Positions 7,704-15,769 are shown, numbered from the stretch's first letter. The stretch is DNA of 57,437 nt from an uncultured Oscillospiraceae bacterium (GCA_959601025.1 CAUGOD010000018.1:1-57437), one strand, 5' to 3'. The notes: generated from the sequence alone by a model not told the origin. Made by a program: numbers and translations.

Positions 7704-9824
7704 TTACAGCGATTCGCCGGCGGCTGCTTTCGCTTCCTGCCGCTCTACCGCCTCGATGATATACCGGGCGCCGGCTTCCGCTCCATGCCCGATATTGTAC
7801 AGGGTTTCCTGCATCGCTTCTTCGATCGCTCGCCGGTAATCGTCGGCGTGGTCCAGCAGGTAACGCACGGCTTCTTCCGTTTCCCCGGCCTGTTCCTCGT
7901 CCAGAGAACGGCCGATCCGGTCCCGCAGGGAAATCTCAACCGGTACGCAGGGCAGCTTGTCGTAATCCGGATTCAGAACCTTCATCGGCGTATTGATAAA
8001 CAGGCACGGCTTTTTGGTGGCATAGGAAAACTCCACGCTGATGCCGGACCAGTCGGTAATGACCAGATCGGAGGTAAAGATCGTGACATTGGAGGAAAAG
8101 TCGGTTTCGATCCGGAAATCCTCGCCGAAACGGCCCTGATACTGTTCCATCAGCTTGTGCATTTTGGCGGGATACCGCTTGATAAACTCCGGATGCGGCC
8201 GAACGGTAACGTCGTAGCCTTTGCCGAGCAAGCTTTCCAGCATGGGATGAATGGAACGCTCCAGAATGTTTCCATCCTGCCAAGAAGGAGCGATCAGGAT
8301 TTTTTTGACCGCATTTTTCGGGTGATCCATTCCTTCATAATCCGCGACCATCTCGTCGATCAGGGGATACCCGCAGTCAACCAGCGTTTTTTCCTTCAGG
8401 TGATAGAATTTTTCCAGTTCCCGGATTTCCCGACGCTGATGCGGACCGGCGCAAAGCAGAGTGTCGTAATGGTCGAACGCGCCCTTGGCCACGTTCATAT
8501 GCAGGCTGAGAGGGGCATGGGACAGATAAATATATTCGATATCCTTGCGGACCATGGAACGCTTCAGGTGGTACACGTCCAGATGCGGCGTGGTGCAGAC
8601 CATCACGTCACAGTCCATCATCATGAACAGGGGAATCAGGCGGTTGTCGTCCACATAGTAGGGGACGACCCGAGGATTGTTCAACTGGAACACCTGATCG
8701 TTCGGGTCGCTGGTCAGATAATGCACCGTGAGGTCGGAGTTTTCCAGAATCTTTTGAATCTGCGCTTTGAAGTATTTATAAAAGCCGCTTTTTTCGGAGT
8801 AATACACCAGTTGCTTTGGGTTGTCCGCAGCCAGAAAGCGCTTGTAATCCGCCTTGGACCGCGCCTTCTGCTCTTTGGTCGGCTTCAGAGACTTTTCCAC
8901 CGCCCGGCTTTCCGCCAGCGCCTTTTTACTTTCCGCCAGCGCCTCATAGTCGATGTATTTTTTCGGGTCGTACAGCCAGTTCATCAGGTGCAGGGTTACA
9001 ATAGCGATCAGATTGCCGAGAATCCAGTAAAACGCGACGCCCGCCGGTACAATGAAGGCGAAATAGGTGGAAAAAGCGGTCAGGAAGATCGCCATCCCCC
9101 ACCGGCCGAGAAAGCCCTGTTCCTTTTGCAGGACGTTTTCCCTGTTCTGGAACACGCATAGCAGGAAGGAGCTTCCGCCGGAGCAGAGGGGAAACAGCCA
9201 GTACGGGTCCAGCTGAGTCAGGCTGGGAAAATGGGCGAAATTGACGCCGAACAGGGTCAGGTGGAGGTTTTGGATGGCGGCGATCGCGCCGCTCACATCC
9301 CCGCCCGGAACCGAAAGCGCGGCAAAGCTGCCGAGGGCGGCGGGATCCTTGATCAGCTCGATCACCTTGAGCTGTGCAGTAGAGCCGAGAGGCCCGCCGG
9401 CAAGCTGCTCCGCCTGCGCGGTAAAAGCGGCGATGACGGCTGGGTCCATATGCAGCAAATGCTGCAGCGGATTATACACCACCGAAATCAGCCCCAGAAT
9501 GATGGGAATCTGGATCAGCATGGGGATGATGCCAATCAGAGGATGGTAATTCTCCCGCTTGTAGAGAGCCATCTGCTCTTCGGCTATTTTATCCTTGTCG
9601 CCGACAAAGCGGGCGGCGATAAAGTTGAATTCCGGCTGGAGCTTAACCATTTTGATTGAGTTTTTCTGGACCCAGATGTTGATGGGCAGGAGCACAATCT
9701 TGGTCAGCAGGGTAAACAGAAGGATAGCCAGTCCGTAATTCGCGCAAAGACGATAGCACAGCCACATGACATAGCCCAAAGGCGTGCCGATAAAGGTGTT
9801 GATGAATTCCAAAAAGGGCGCCAT
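7704..9824 (-). CDS. YidC/Oxa1 insertase fused to a CDP-glycerol glycerophosphotransferase domain
   Basis: A 706-aa two-domain protein. Residues about 5-295 are a YidC/Oxa1-type insertase: five hydrophobic segments, including NYGLAILLFTLLTKIVLLPI, YHPLIGIIPMLIQIPIILGL and FAFIVPAGVAFYWILGNLIA. At the position of the conserved groove arginine in TM1 it has Lys42. A charged linker (about 310-345) leads to a TagB/TagF-like domain (about 350-690) with SHAPLSLHMNVAKGAFDHYD, LIAPSWQDGN, VTVRPHPEFIKRYP and LVITDWSGISVEFSYATKK. Such enzymes transfer glycerol-phosphate (or similar) from CDP-alcohols to wall polymers on the cytoplasmic face. ATG at 9824 is preferred over an upstream GTG at 9929: the mapped promoter would put that GTG about 4 nt from the transcript start. 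No lipobox or signal peptide is present, unlike Bacillus SpoIIIJ/YidC2. Confidence 0.85.
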   Translation of the reverse strand: MAPFLEFINTFIGTPLGYVMWLCYRLCANYGLAILLFTLLTKIVLLPINIWVQKNSIKMVKLQPEFNFIAARFVGDKDKIAEEQMALYKRENYHPLIGIIPMLIQIPIILGLISVVYNPLQHLLHMDPAVIAAFTAQAEQLAGGPLGSTAQLKVIELIKDPAALGSFAALSVPGGDVSGAIAAIQNLHLTLFGVNFAHFPSLTQLDPYWLFPLCSGGSSFLLCVFQNRENVLQKEQGFLGRWGMAIFLTAFSTYFAFIVPAGVAFYWILGNLIAIVTLHLMNWLYDPKKYIDYEALAESKKALAESRAVEKSLKPTKEQKARSKADYKRFLAADNPKQLVYYSEKSGFYKYFKAQIQKILENSDLTVHYLTSDPNDQVFQLNNPRVVPYYVDDNRLIPLFMMMDCDVMVCTTPHLDVYHLKRSMVRKDIEYIYLSHAPLSLHMNVAKGAFDHYDTLLCAGPHQRREIRELEKFYHLKEKTLVDCGYPLIDEMVADYEGMDHPKNAVKKILIAPSWQDGNILERSIHPMLESLLGKGYDVTVRPHPEFIKRYPAKMHKLMEQYQGRFGEDFRIETDFSSNVTIFTSDLVITDWSGISVEFSYATKKPCLFINTPMKVLNPDYDKLPCVPVEISLRDRIGRSLDEEQAGETEEAVRYLLDHADDYRRAIEEAMQETLYNIGHGAEAGARYIIEAVERQEAKAAAGESL

Positions 9825-9933
9825 CCTCTCCGGGTGGAATTTATCCGCGTCGCTGCGAAGACCCGTCCCGCTGCTACAGGGACTGGTCAGAATTTTGTAA
9901 ATTCCACTTGTTTTTGACGGTATAACCACCTAA
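9825..9933 (-). promoter_or_regulatory. Structured 5' leader of the YidC-fusion gene (riboswitch-like)
   Basis: About 110 nt lie between the predicted transcript start (about 9933) and the ATG. GTGGAATTTA and TAAATTCCAC (9907-9898 and 9843-9834 on the minus strand) form a perfect 10-bp closing stem. It encloses a hairpin GACC-A-GTCCC/GGGAC-G-GGTC (9888-9860) and a short CGC/GCG hairpin. The closing stem ends 1 nt before the GGAGAGG ribosome site. A leader that sequesters or exposes the start is inferred; no known riboswitch class was recognised. Confidence 0.55.
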
Positions 9934-9939
9934 ATTTTA

Positions 9940-9968
9940 ATTATAATGTGCGGTTAATCATTTGTCAA
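9940..9968 (-). promoter_or_regulatory. Consensus sigma-A promoter of the YidC-fusion gene
   Basis: Minus strand TTGACA (9968-9963), 17-nt spacer, TATAAT (9945-9940): both boxes are perfect. Predicted start is near 9933. Confidence 0.85.
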
Positions 9969-10075
9969 TGCTTTTCCAAAGCGGAGAGCAGGGGAATAGT
10001 GGAATGAGAGGAATAAAAATAAGGAACAGAGAGGAAAGGCATTCTCAAAGTCAATTCATCGACTTTCGGTCATCT

Positions 10076-10343
10076 CTATGGTATAATGTCGGCAGGGAGA
10101 AATGCGACAGCATTTCTCGATTGCGCCGCCGGAAAGCGTTGGCAGAGAACCCGGCTGGGCGGCGCTATGGTATAATGTCGTTAAGGAAAAACGCGACAGC
10201 GTTTTTCGATGCGCTGCAAGCAAACGCCGGCATAGAACCGAGCTGGGCGGCTTACTGCAAAATACCGTTTGGGAGAAATGCCTCTGGCATTTCTCAAGAG
10301 CGCCGCAAGCAAACGTCAGTATAGAACTGGGCTTGGCGGCGCT
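10076..10343 (+). repeat. Three tandem copies of a hairpin repeat (cluster A)
   Basis: Three units of about 88 nt (10076-10164, 10165-10252, 10253-10343). Each has a TATGG-TATAAT box (extended -10; decayed in unit 3), then hairpin 1, then hairpin 2. Hairpin 1 is GAGAAATGC-GACA-GCATTTCTC (10097-10118), GAAAAACGC-GACA-GCGTTTTTC (10186-10207) and a 10-bp version with loop TCT (10273-10295). Base changes in one arm are matched in the other. Hairpin 2 is a GCGCCGCC/GGCGGCGC outer stem (10123-10165) with an inner GGC/GCC-type stem. Related copies lie at 45954-46177 and 14714-14776. The rest of this 740-nt gene gap (10344-10660) shows no recognisable feature. Confidence 0.8.
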
Positions 10344-10666
10344 CCCTTCACCCAATAAACACAAAATGGCGCTATGCTTATAATAAACGAAATACTTGTC
10401 CGTGCAGGGTTTCCGGGAAACCGCATTCTATCGGGCGTTTTGCCCGGCCTGGGCTTTCCGTTCGGCGAGGCGGCTGTAATCCTCTTGCAGATATGCAGGG
10501 GAGAGGCTCTTTTACCGAGTTTTTCCCACTCATGGGGATCGCCATGAAAGGCAGTGTGAAAGGGAAATACAGGTGAAGCGGAACACCGTGGAAAATATGG
10601 ACAAGCTGGAGAATTCTCCGCCGGGCCGTAATCCGGCGGCAAAAATGGGAAAAAGGGGGAGTTCCC

Positions 10667-11359
10667 TTGGAACAGAAAAAACAGCCGCTGATTTTGATTG
10701 TGGATGATGAAGAGCGGATGCGCCGCGTCATCACCGACTATCTGCGGATCAAGGGATACGATACTATGGAAGCTGCGGACGGGGTGGAAGCGCTGGAGTG
10801 GTTTGACCGGCGGACGCCCGACCTCGTGTTGCTCGACGTGATGATGCCTCGGATGGACGGATGGGAGGCCTGCCGGGCGATCCATGCAAAATCCGATGTG
10901 CCGATCATCATGCTGACCGCCCGCGGGCAGGAGGAGGACGAGCTGCAGGGCTTCTCCCTGGGCGCGGACGAATACATCACCAAGCCCTTCAGCCTGAAAA
11001 TTCTTCTGGCGCGGATCGAAGCGGTTCTACGCCGGGCAGCGGGCGGTCCAGCCGCGACGGACGCCGGGGCGGGAAACGAAATTTCCGGGCTGACGGTGGA
11101 CCGGGACGGACGGGAGGTCCGAGTGGACGGAGCGCCGGTGGAGCTCACCTATACCGAGTTCGAGCTGCTGGCTTACTTGCTGGATAATCCCGGCATTGCC
11201 CTGTCCCGCGATCGGATTCTGGATGCGGTCTGGCGTTATGATTATTATGGGGATGCGCGGACGGTGGACACCCACATCAAAAAGCTGCGCAGCAAGCTGG
11301 GCGCGCGGGGGGAATATATCCGCACCATCCGCGGCGTCGGGTATAAGTTTGAGGTATGA
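10667..11359 (+). CDS. OmpR-family response regulator
   Basis: A 230-aa two-component response regulator. Receiver domain: residues 8-122, with acidic pocket Asp13-Asp14, phospho-acceptor Asp57 (LVLLDVMMP), Thr84 and Lys106 (GADEYITKPF). The winged-helix OmpR/PhoB output domain spans about 138-230 (TYTEFELLAYLLDNPG, SRDRILDAVW, TVDTHIKKLRSKLG, IRTIRGVGYKFE). The start is TTG with AAGGGGGAG 5 nt upstream. The stop overlaps the kinase start by ATGA, so the pair is translationally coupled. Target genes are unknown; the tandem repeats upstream carry extended -10 boxes but are more than 300 nt away. Confidence 0.92.
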   Translation: MEQKKQPLILIVDDEERMRRVITDYLRIKGYDTMEAADGVEALEWFDRRTPDLVLLDVMMPRMDGWEACRAIHAKSDVPIIMLTARGQEEDELQGFSLGADEYITKPFSLKILLARIEAVLRRAAGGPAATDAGAGNEISGLTVDRDGREVRVDGAPVELTYTEFELLAYLLDNPGIALSRDRILDAVWRYDYYGDARTVDTHIKKLRSKLGARGEYIRTIRGVGYKFEV

Positions 11360-12936
11360 GCGCCGGAACGCCTTTCCGGAAAAGTACGCCGCCAGGAAAA
11401 CGAGGGCCGTTTATTATGAAGGAAACGATGCACACCGATCAAGCCGGTCATCAATCACCGCCGGGCAAACGCCGGTTCCGGCGTTCCATCGCCTGGAGGC
11501 TGTTCAGCAGCACCTTTCTGTGCCTGTTTATCCTGCTGGTGTTCAACTGGCTGCTGAACAATTTCGTCCTGGTTTCCTATTACCAGGACGTCAAGGAGAA
11601 AACGCTGGTCAGCGCCTTTGAGCAGATCGACATGCTGTATAACGGCAGCGCGGAGGAGGTGGAGCAGGAGGTCTACCGCCTGTACAGCGAGGAAAACGTG
11701 CGGCTGAAGGTATGGAACCGGTACGGCGTCCTTTGCAGCTCGTATTTCGATCCGCCTGCTGTGTTCTCCTACAACCTGCCGCTGGTGCTGCTGGAAAACG
11801 GAACCTATCAGATGGAAACCAGCGAGGATTCCCGCACCGGCTCCAGCTCCATCACACTGGTCGGCCGGTTCAGCAACGGCTATAGTGTGATGATGAGCAC
11901 ACCGGTCGCCGCTATCGAGGAAAGCATCGGGATTTCCAACCAGTTCCTGTTGATATCCGGCGGGCTGACCCTGCTGATCAGCACCGTGGTTATCCTTCTT
12001 TTTGCCCGTAGCTTTACCCGGCCGATCAAGGAGCTTTCCCGGGTGGCGGGCAGCGTGTCCGCGCTGGATTTCACCGACCGGTATACCGGTAAGCGGGACG
12101 ATGAGCTGGGCGATCTCGGCCGAAGCCTCAACGCCATGTCCTCCGCGCTGGAATCCGCCGTATCCAAACTGAAATCAGCCAATCTGCAGCTGATGAACGA
12201 CAATGAACAGAAGACGAAGCAGAACGAGGCCCGCCGCGCATTTATCGCCAATGTGTCCCATGAGCTGAAAACCCCGATCTCTCTGATTCAGACCTATGCC
12301 GAGGGCCTGAAAGAGGACATCGCGGGCGGGGCGGAAAACCGCAATTTTTACTGCGAGGTTATCGAAGATGAAGCCGGGAAGATGAGCACGCTGATCAGGA
12401 AGATGACCATGCTGATGCAGCTGGAAGCCGGGAATGAGCAGCTGACGATCGAGCGTTTCGACATCAGCGAGCTGCTGTACGGTCTGCTCCAGAAAAACCG
12501 TCCGCTCTTTGAGGATAAGGGCGTGACGGTCATCCCTCCGCCTCCCCGGCCGGTCTTTGTCTGGGCGGATGAATTTCTGATGGAAAACGTCCTGTCCAAC
12601 TATCTGTCCAACGCGCTGCACCATGTGGATGAGCGCGGGCGAATCGCCTTGACCGTCTGTCCGAAGGAAAACGGACGGGTGCGGATCGCCGTGTTCAACA
12701 GCGGCAGGCCCATCCCGGATGAGGAGCTGCCCCGTATCTGGGAAAGCTTTTACAAGGTGGACAAGGCCCGTACCCGCGCCTACGGTGGGACGGGGATCGG
12801 CCTGTCGGTGGTCGCCGCCATCATGAACGCCCATCATATGCCCTATGGCGTGCTCAATCACGCGGACGGCGTGGAGTTTTATATCGAACTGGACGGCCGG
12901 ACAACACGGACGGACGGCGGCTCCACCGCCATATAG
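11356..12936 (+). CDS. Sensor histidine kinase
   Basis: A 526-aa membrane sensor kinase partnering the upstream regulator. Seen: cytoplasmic N-terminus, TM1 about 47-75, an extracytoplasmic sensor region about 76-195, TM2 about 197-218, HAMP (219-272, FTRPIKELSRVAGSVSALDF), HisKA with phospho-acceptor His302 (VSHELKTPIS), and the ATPase domain with the N box (ENVLSNYLSNALHH), the F region (WESFYKVDKARTRAYGGTGIGLSVV) and a degenerate C-terminal G2 region. The ATGA overlap with the regulator favours the start at 11356; ATG at 11416 is an alternative giving 506 aa. The layout resembles VanS/YclK-type kinases. The signal is unknown. Confidence 0.9.
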   Translation: MSAGTPFRKSTPPGKRGPFIMKETMHTDQAGHQSPPGKRRFRRSIAWRLFSSTFLCLFILLVFNWLLNNFVLVSYYQDVKEKTLVSAFEQIDMLYNGSAEEVEQEVYRLYSEENVRLKVWNRYGVLCSSYFDPPAVFSYNLPLVLLENGTYQMETSEDSRTGSSSITLVGRFSNGYSVMMSTPVAAIEESIGISNQFLLISGGLTLLISTVVILLFARSFTRPIKELSRVAGSVSALDFTDRYTGKRDDELGDLGRSLNAMSSALESAVSKLKSANLQLMNDNEQKTKQNEARRAFIANVSHELKTPISLIQTYAEGLKEDIAGGAENRNFYCEVIEDEAGKMSTLIRKMTMLMQLEAGNEQLTIERFDISELLYGLLQKNRPLFEDKGVTVIPPPPRPVFVWADEFLMENVLSNYLSNALHHVDERGRIALTVCPKENGRVRIAVFNSGRPIPDEELPRIWESFYKVDKARTRAYGGTGIGLSVVAAIMNAHHMPYGVLNHADGVEFYIELDGRTTRTDGGSTAI

Positions 12937-13006
12937 GTCATTGCGGTGGGGCCTTAACCCACCGCCGCCATTCGATCGAAATTAAAAATCAATGGAGGGA
13001 ACCAGG

Positions 13007-13450
13007 ATGTTTCGACCCATCGCTCTCCCAGACCGGGATACGGTGATCGCTTTGATGAAGGAATTTTATCACTCCCCCGCCGTGCTTCATCCGGTACCGG
13101 AGGAAAATTTCGCAAAGACCGTCGACCTTGTCCTCGCCGGCAGTCCGTATGCCGACGCCTACCTGTTTGAAGTGGATGGAAAGGCTGCCGGCTACGCCCT
13201 GACGGCCAAAACCCATTCCAATGAAGCCGGCGGACTGGTCCTTTGGCTGGAGGAAGCCTATATCCTTCCCGCCTTCCGCGGCAGGGGACTGGGCGGCGCA
13301 TTTCTGAAATTCCTGGCGAAAGACTATCCGGAGGAGGTCGCCCGCATCCGGCTGGAAGTTTCGGACGGCAACGAGGGCGCGGTCCGGCTGTATCGCCGCG
13401 CGGGATTTAAGGAGCTCGATTACCGGCAGATGTTCCTCGATTTTGCGTAA
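13007..13450 (+). CDS. GNAT family N-acetyltransferase
   Basis: A 147-aa GCN5-related acetyltransferase using acetyl-CoA. Seen: LEEAYILPAFRGRGLGGAFLKFL (the Q/RxxGxG/A pyrophosphate loop, about 87-100) followed by RIRLEVSDGNEGAVRLYRRAGFKELDYRQMFLDF, the usual C-terminal strand-helix. ATG at 13007 is chosen because GGAGG lies about 8 nt upstream; the ATG 15 bases earlier overlaps that site. It follows the kinase by 70 nt on the same strand, but with an independent ribosome site. Substrate is unknown; the arrangement with its neighbours gives no clue. Confidence 0.88.
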   Translation: MFRPIALPDRDTVIALMKEFYHSPAVLHPVPEENFAKTVDLVLAGSPYADAYLFEVDGKAAGYALTAKTHSNEAGGLVLWLEEAYILPAFRGRGLGGAFLKFLAKDYPEEVARIRLEVSDGNEGAVRLYRRAGFKELDYRQMFLDFA

Positions 13451-13566
13451 GGCTTCTGGTGTGAACAGTGCGAACGGTGTAAACATGCTCTGATTTTGTC
13501 CGACGGATAAAGCCGACGGTTTTCGTGTATACTATTTCCATCTTAGGATGGAAAGGCGGATGTGTG

Positions 13567-13782
13567 ATGAAAAAGGTAATTTTGCATCTGAACGGCGGAG
13601 GGGACCCTCGGCAGGCCGGCCGGGCGCTGGGCGAGCTTTCGGGCGTTATGGCGACCGACATACAGGGGGACACGCTGATCGTCCATTGCGGGCAGAAGAT
13701 GACCAGCCAGTCCCTGCTCAATACCCTGCAGAGCCACGGCTGCTCCGCCAGTGAGGTCGTGGAACGGTCGGAGCTTATCTGA
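13567..13782 (+). CDS. Small protein of unknown function (ferredoxin-like fold?)
   Basis: A 71-aa protein beginning MKKVILHLNGGG. The alternation of short strands and helices (KKVILHL, ... ATDIQGDTLIVHCG, ... SLLNTLQSHGCSASEVVER) is like a heavy-metal-associated beta-alpha-beta-beta-alpha-beta fold, but the CxxC metal site is absent and only isolated cysteines are present. ATG at 13567 has GGAAAGGCGG 7 nt upstream. A TATACT box lies at 13528-13533 with no clear -35. It ends 46 nt before the convergent phosphatase gene. No function can be assigned. Confidence 0.65.
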   Translation: MKKVILHLNGGGDPRQAGRALGELSGVMATDIQGDTLIVHCGQKMTSQSLLNTLQSHGCSASEVVERSELI

Positions 13783-13828
13783 ACCGCCGGTACGGAAGCG
13801 GCTGGCTTCACCGGTTATGCTTCTCCGA

Positions 13829-14539
13829 TTAAATTAGAATTTCATTCTGGTAGCTGGTTTCCAATCCCTCTTTGTAAATATGGGAGTCGTTAGAAAGCTG
13901 CAGAACGCGGGGGATGACCAATCCCTCGCCTGCGCCGAATTCGATGACGGTCATCCCCGTATGTCCCATGTCAAACCGTAGAGAAAAGAGCGGATACGGG
14001 ATGTCTAGAACAGCGCTCAGAAAGGCCAGGCCGAATCCCTGATGGGCAAACAGCGCCACTCGCTCCGTATTGGGCCGGATAGCTTCATATCCGTTGACGG
14101 TATGGCGATACCCCAGCGATTCCAGAAAGGTATCGGCGTTTTCCTGGATTCGTTCAAAGCCCTGTTTCATCGTAGTGGCCTGTATGGCCGGGTGTTCATA
14201 CCAGCGCTTTCCCAGCAGGAACATTTCCTCTGAGGCAAAGCACTGTCTCATGCGGCTGTCCAGGAATGCCCAGCAGGGATATCCTTCCTTATTGATTACC
14301 GTCATCTCTTCCCAGGCGTGTCCTTCGTTGCACCAATCCAACACGGTTGCCTGTAAGCGAAGCGCCCGACAGGTTGGTTCCGCCGTTTGCCGTGCGCGCC
14401 GGGAGCTGGAAACAAAGAGCTTGTCCAGCCCATGTAGGGAAAGACGTCCGGCCAGGGCCTCGGCCTGGCGGTGGCCAAGCGGCGTCAGGGAGTCCGGCGA
14501 ATAGATGGGGTCTCCATGTCGGATGAAAAATAATAACAT
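13829..14539 (-). CDS. Histidine phosphatase family protein
   Basis: A 236-aa member of the phosphoglycerate-mutase-like histidine phosphatase superfamily. Seen: the catalytic FIRHGDP motif at residues 5-11 (phospho-acceptor His8), TPLGHRQAEALAGRL (19-33), SSSRRARQTAEPT (44-56) and the second catalytic region VALFAHQGFGLAFLSAV. The internal region, WEEMTVINKEGYPCWAFLDS, is longer than in the small SixA/GpmB forms. Substrate is not predictable: it may be a phospho-sugar, a nucleotide or a cobalamin precursor. Ribosome site is weak. It is divergent from nothing nearby; the 240-nt gap to the next minus-strand gene holds a terminator and a decayed repeat. Confidence 0.85.
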   Translation of the reverse strand: MLLFFIRHGDPIYSPDSLTPLGHRQAEALAGRLSLHGLDKLFVSSSRRARQTAEPTCRALRLQATVLDWCNEGHAWEEMTVINKEGYPCWAFLDSRMRQCFASEEMFLLGKRWYEHPAIQATTMKQGFERIQENADTFLESLGYRHTVNGYEAIRPNTERVALFAHQGFGLAFLSAVLDIPYPLFSLRFDMGHTGMTVIEFGAGEGLVIPRVLQLSNDSHIYKEGLETSYQNEILI

Positions 14540-14675
14540 AACGTTTCTGTCGGGCAGGGAAGCCCGGCGCTCCTTTCTTCTGTTTACGGATTTATTGTGT
14601 AGAAAGCCTCTCCATCCCTCGCGTTTCTATGGATGGCGGACGGGTTGGGCCGCCGAGAGGGATCGTAACGCAAAA

Positions 14676-14706
14676 CCACCGGAAAAGCCATGCGCTTCTC
14701 CGGTGG
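14676..14706 (-). terminator. Intrinsic terminator of the 14.8-19.8 kb operon
   Basis: CCACCGG paired with CCGGTGG, extended by AAGC/GCTT, followed on the minus strand by TTTTGCG. It lies about 75 nt beyond the stop of the gene at 14780-15709. Confidence 0.72.
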
Positions 14707-14713
14707 CTTTCGT

Positions 14714-14776
14714 TATGGGATCATGCCGTTGTGCGCCGCCGGAAAAGGCCGGAAGAGAATCCGGCTGGGGCGGCCA
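14714..14776 (+). repeat. Half copy of the hairpin repeat (hairpin 2 only)
   Basis: TATGGGATCATG followed directly by GCGCCGCCGGAAAAGGCCGG, then AGAGAATCCGGCTGGGGCGG. This matches the end of the 88-nt repeat of clusters A and B, with hairpin 1 missing and a decayed -10 box. It lies between a terminator and the stop of the next gene. Confidence 0.62.
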
Positions 14777-14779
14777 GGC

Positions 14780-15709
14780 TCAGAAGATGCCGGGGATGAG
14801 GTGGGCGATCAGCAGGCCGGCGGCAAAGGAGACCGCGTTGGCGGCCAGCGCATAAAGAACGGCCTGGGAGCGTTTCCGCGTCTTCTCAGCGTGCGGCGAC
14901 CCGCCGGCAAGCCTTGGCAGCAGGGCGGCGTACAGCACGGCTTCCACGGCGAACACAACCAACTCCAATAAAACGTACCGGGCCGTAAACATCAGCGGGC
15001 CCTGGTTATAGTTGATGATATTCAGCAGCACGTTCAAAAGGGTCTGGGTGAAGACATTGGTGAGGGCGATCAACAGAATCGCTTTTTTCTTCCGGTATCC
15101 GAACAGCAGGGCGACGGCGAGCTCCAGAAGGATGGTGAGCACGATCCGGGCGAGCAGGGAGATCGTTTCCCAGGTGTGGTCGTAGCTCTGGACAGCCGCC
15201 AGGACGCCTTCGGCCGAAGCCCGGCTCGCGTCCACCATAAAATAGCTGTCGAAGGCATACCGCTCGTATATCCCACTGACGGCGAAGGTATCGCTCTCTG
15301 GAAAATACAGCAGGATTTTAAACGGGGAGGGAGGGTAATAGGTCCAGTCCAGACTTTTGGACTCGTCGCACCGCTGCAGCCATTGCAGAAAGTAATAGCC
15401 ATCGGCGTCCTCATACCCGACGAAGGCTTTCCAGATTTCGTATTCCGGATTCCCTTCGCGGTAGCGGGCGGTCTCTTCCTTCCCATCCCAGGCGGTTTCG
15501 GGACCGGTCGATTCCCGCGCGGAAAGCAGCGTGCCATAGCATACCTCGCCGCCGAGACCGTCAAGGGTGATCCGTACCGACGGCTTGGGCCCCATATCCG
15601 CCGAGACGGCAAGCGGCAGAAGCAGCGCCAGGATCACGGTCACGATTATGCCGCGCAGAGCCAACGCGCCGTGAAAGGCGCATAAGCCGCTCAAACGCTG
15701 TGTATTCAT
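14780..15709 (-). CDS. Signal-bearing membrane protein of unknown function
   Basis: A 309-aa protein: signal peptide or first TM (about 18-38, IIVTVILALLLPLAVSA), an extracytoplasmic domain (about 39-185) that starts DMGPKPSVRITLDG, then four or five TM helices (about 186-309) with a basic loop FGYRKKKAI. The DMGPKPS start after the signal recurs in clostridial proteins that I cannot name functionally. ATG at 15709 is chosen for the AAAGGAAG site 8-9 nt upstream. It is probably the last gene of the sigma-factor/VWA operon, and so likely part of a membrane or envelope response (inference). Confidence 0.72.
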   Translation of the reverse strand: MNTQRLSGLCAFHGALALRGIIVTVILALLLPLAVSADMGPKPSVRITLDGLGGEVCYGTLLSARESTGPETAWDGKEETARYREGNPEYEIWKAFVGYEDADGYYFLQWLQRCDESKSLDWTYYPPSPFKILLYFPESDTFAVSGIYERYAFDSYFMVDASRASAEGVLAAVQSYDHTWETISLLARIVLTILLELAVALLFGYRKKKAILLIALTNVFTQTLLNVLLNIINYNQGPLMFTARYVLLELVVFAVEAVLYAALLPRLAGGSPHAEKTRKRSQAVLYALAANAVSFAAGLLIAHLIPGIF

Positions 15710-15769
15710 ACGCCTACTTCCTTTCCATCTCATCCGGGTTCTGTCCATCGTTTGCAGCCGGTTACTCCG

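Noticed and set aside
9825..9929. Extending the YidC-fusion protein to GTG 9929
   Set aside because: The promoter places transcription start about 4 nt before it, no ribosome site fits, and the added residues are not YidC-like.
9825..9933. T-box leader
   Set aside because: A GGGTGGAATTT string is present only on the plus strand, opposite to the transcript, and no specifier stem is seen.
10076..10343. CRISPR array
   Set aside because: Units follow one another without unique spacers, each unit is internally palindromic, and no cas gene is present.
9962..10364. Short ORFs within repeat cluster A
   Set aside because: They run across the repeat units, have no ribosome sites, and change with each hairpin; the structure, not the reading frame, is conserved.
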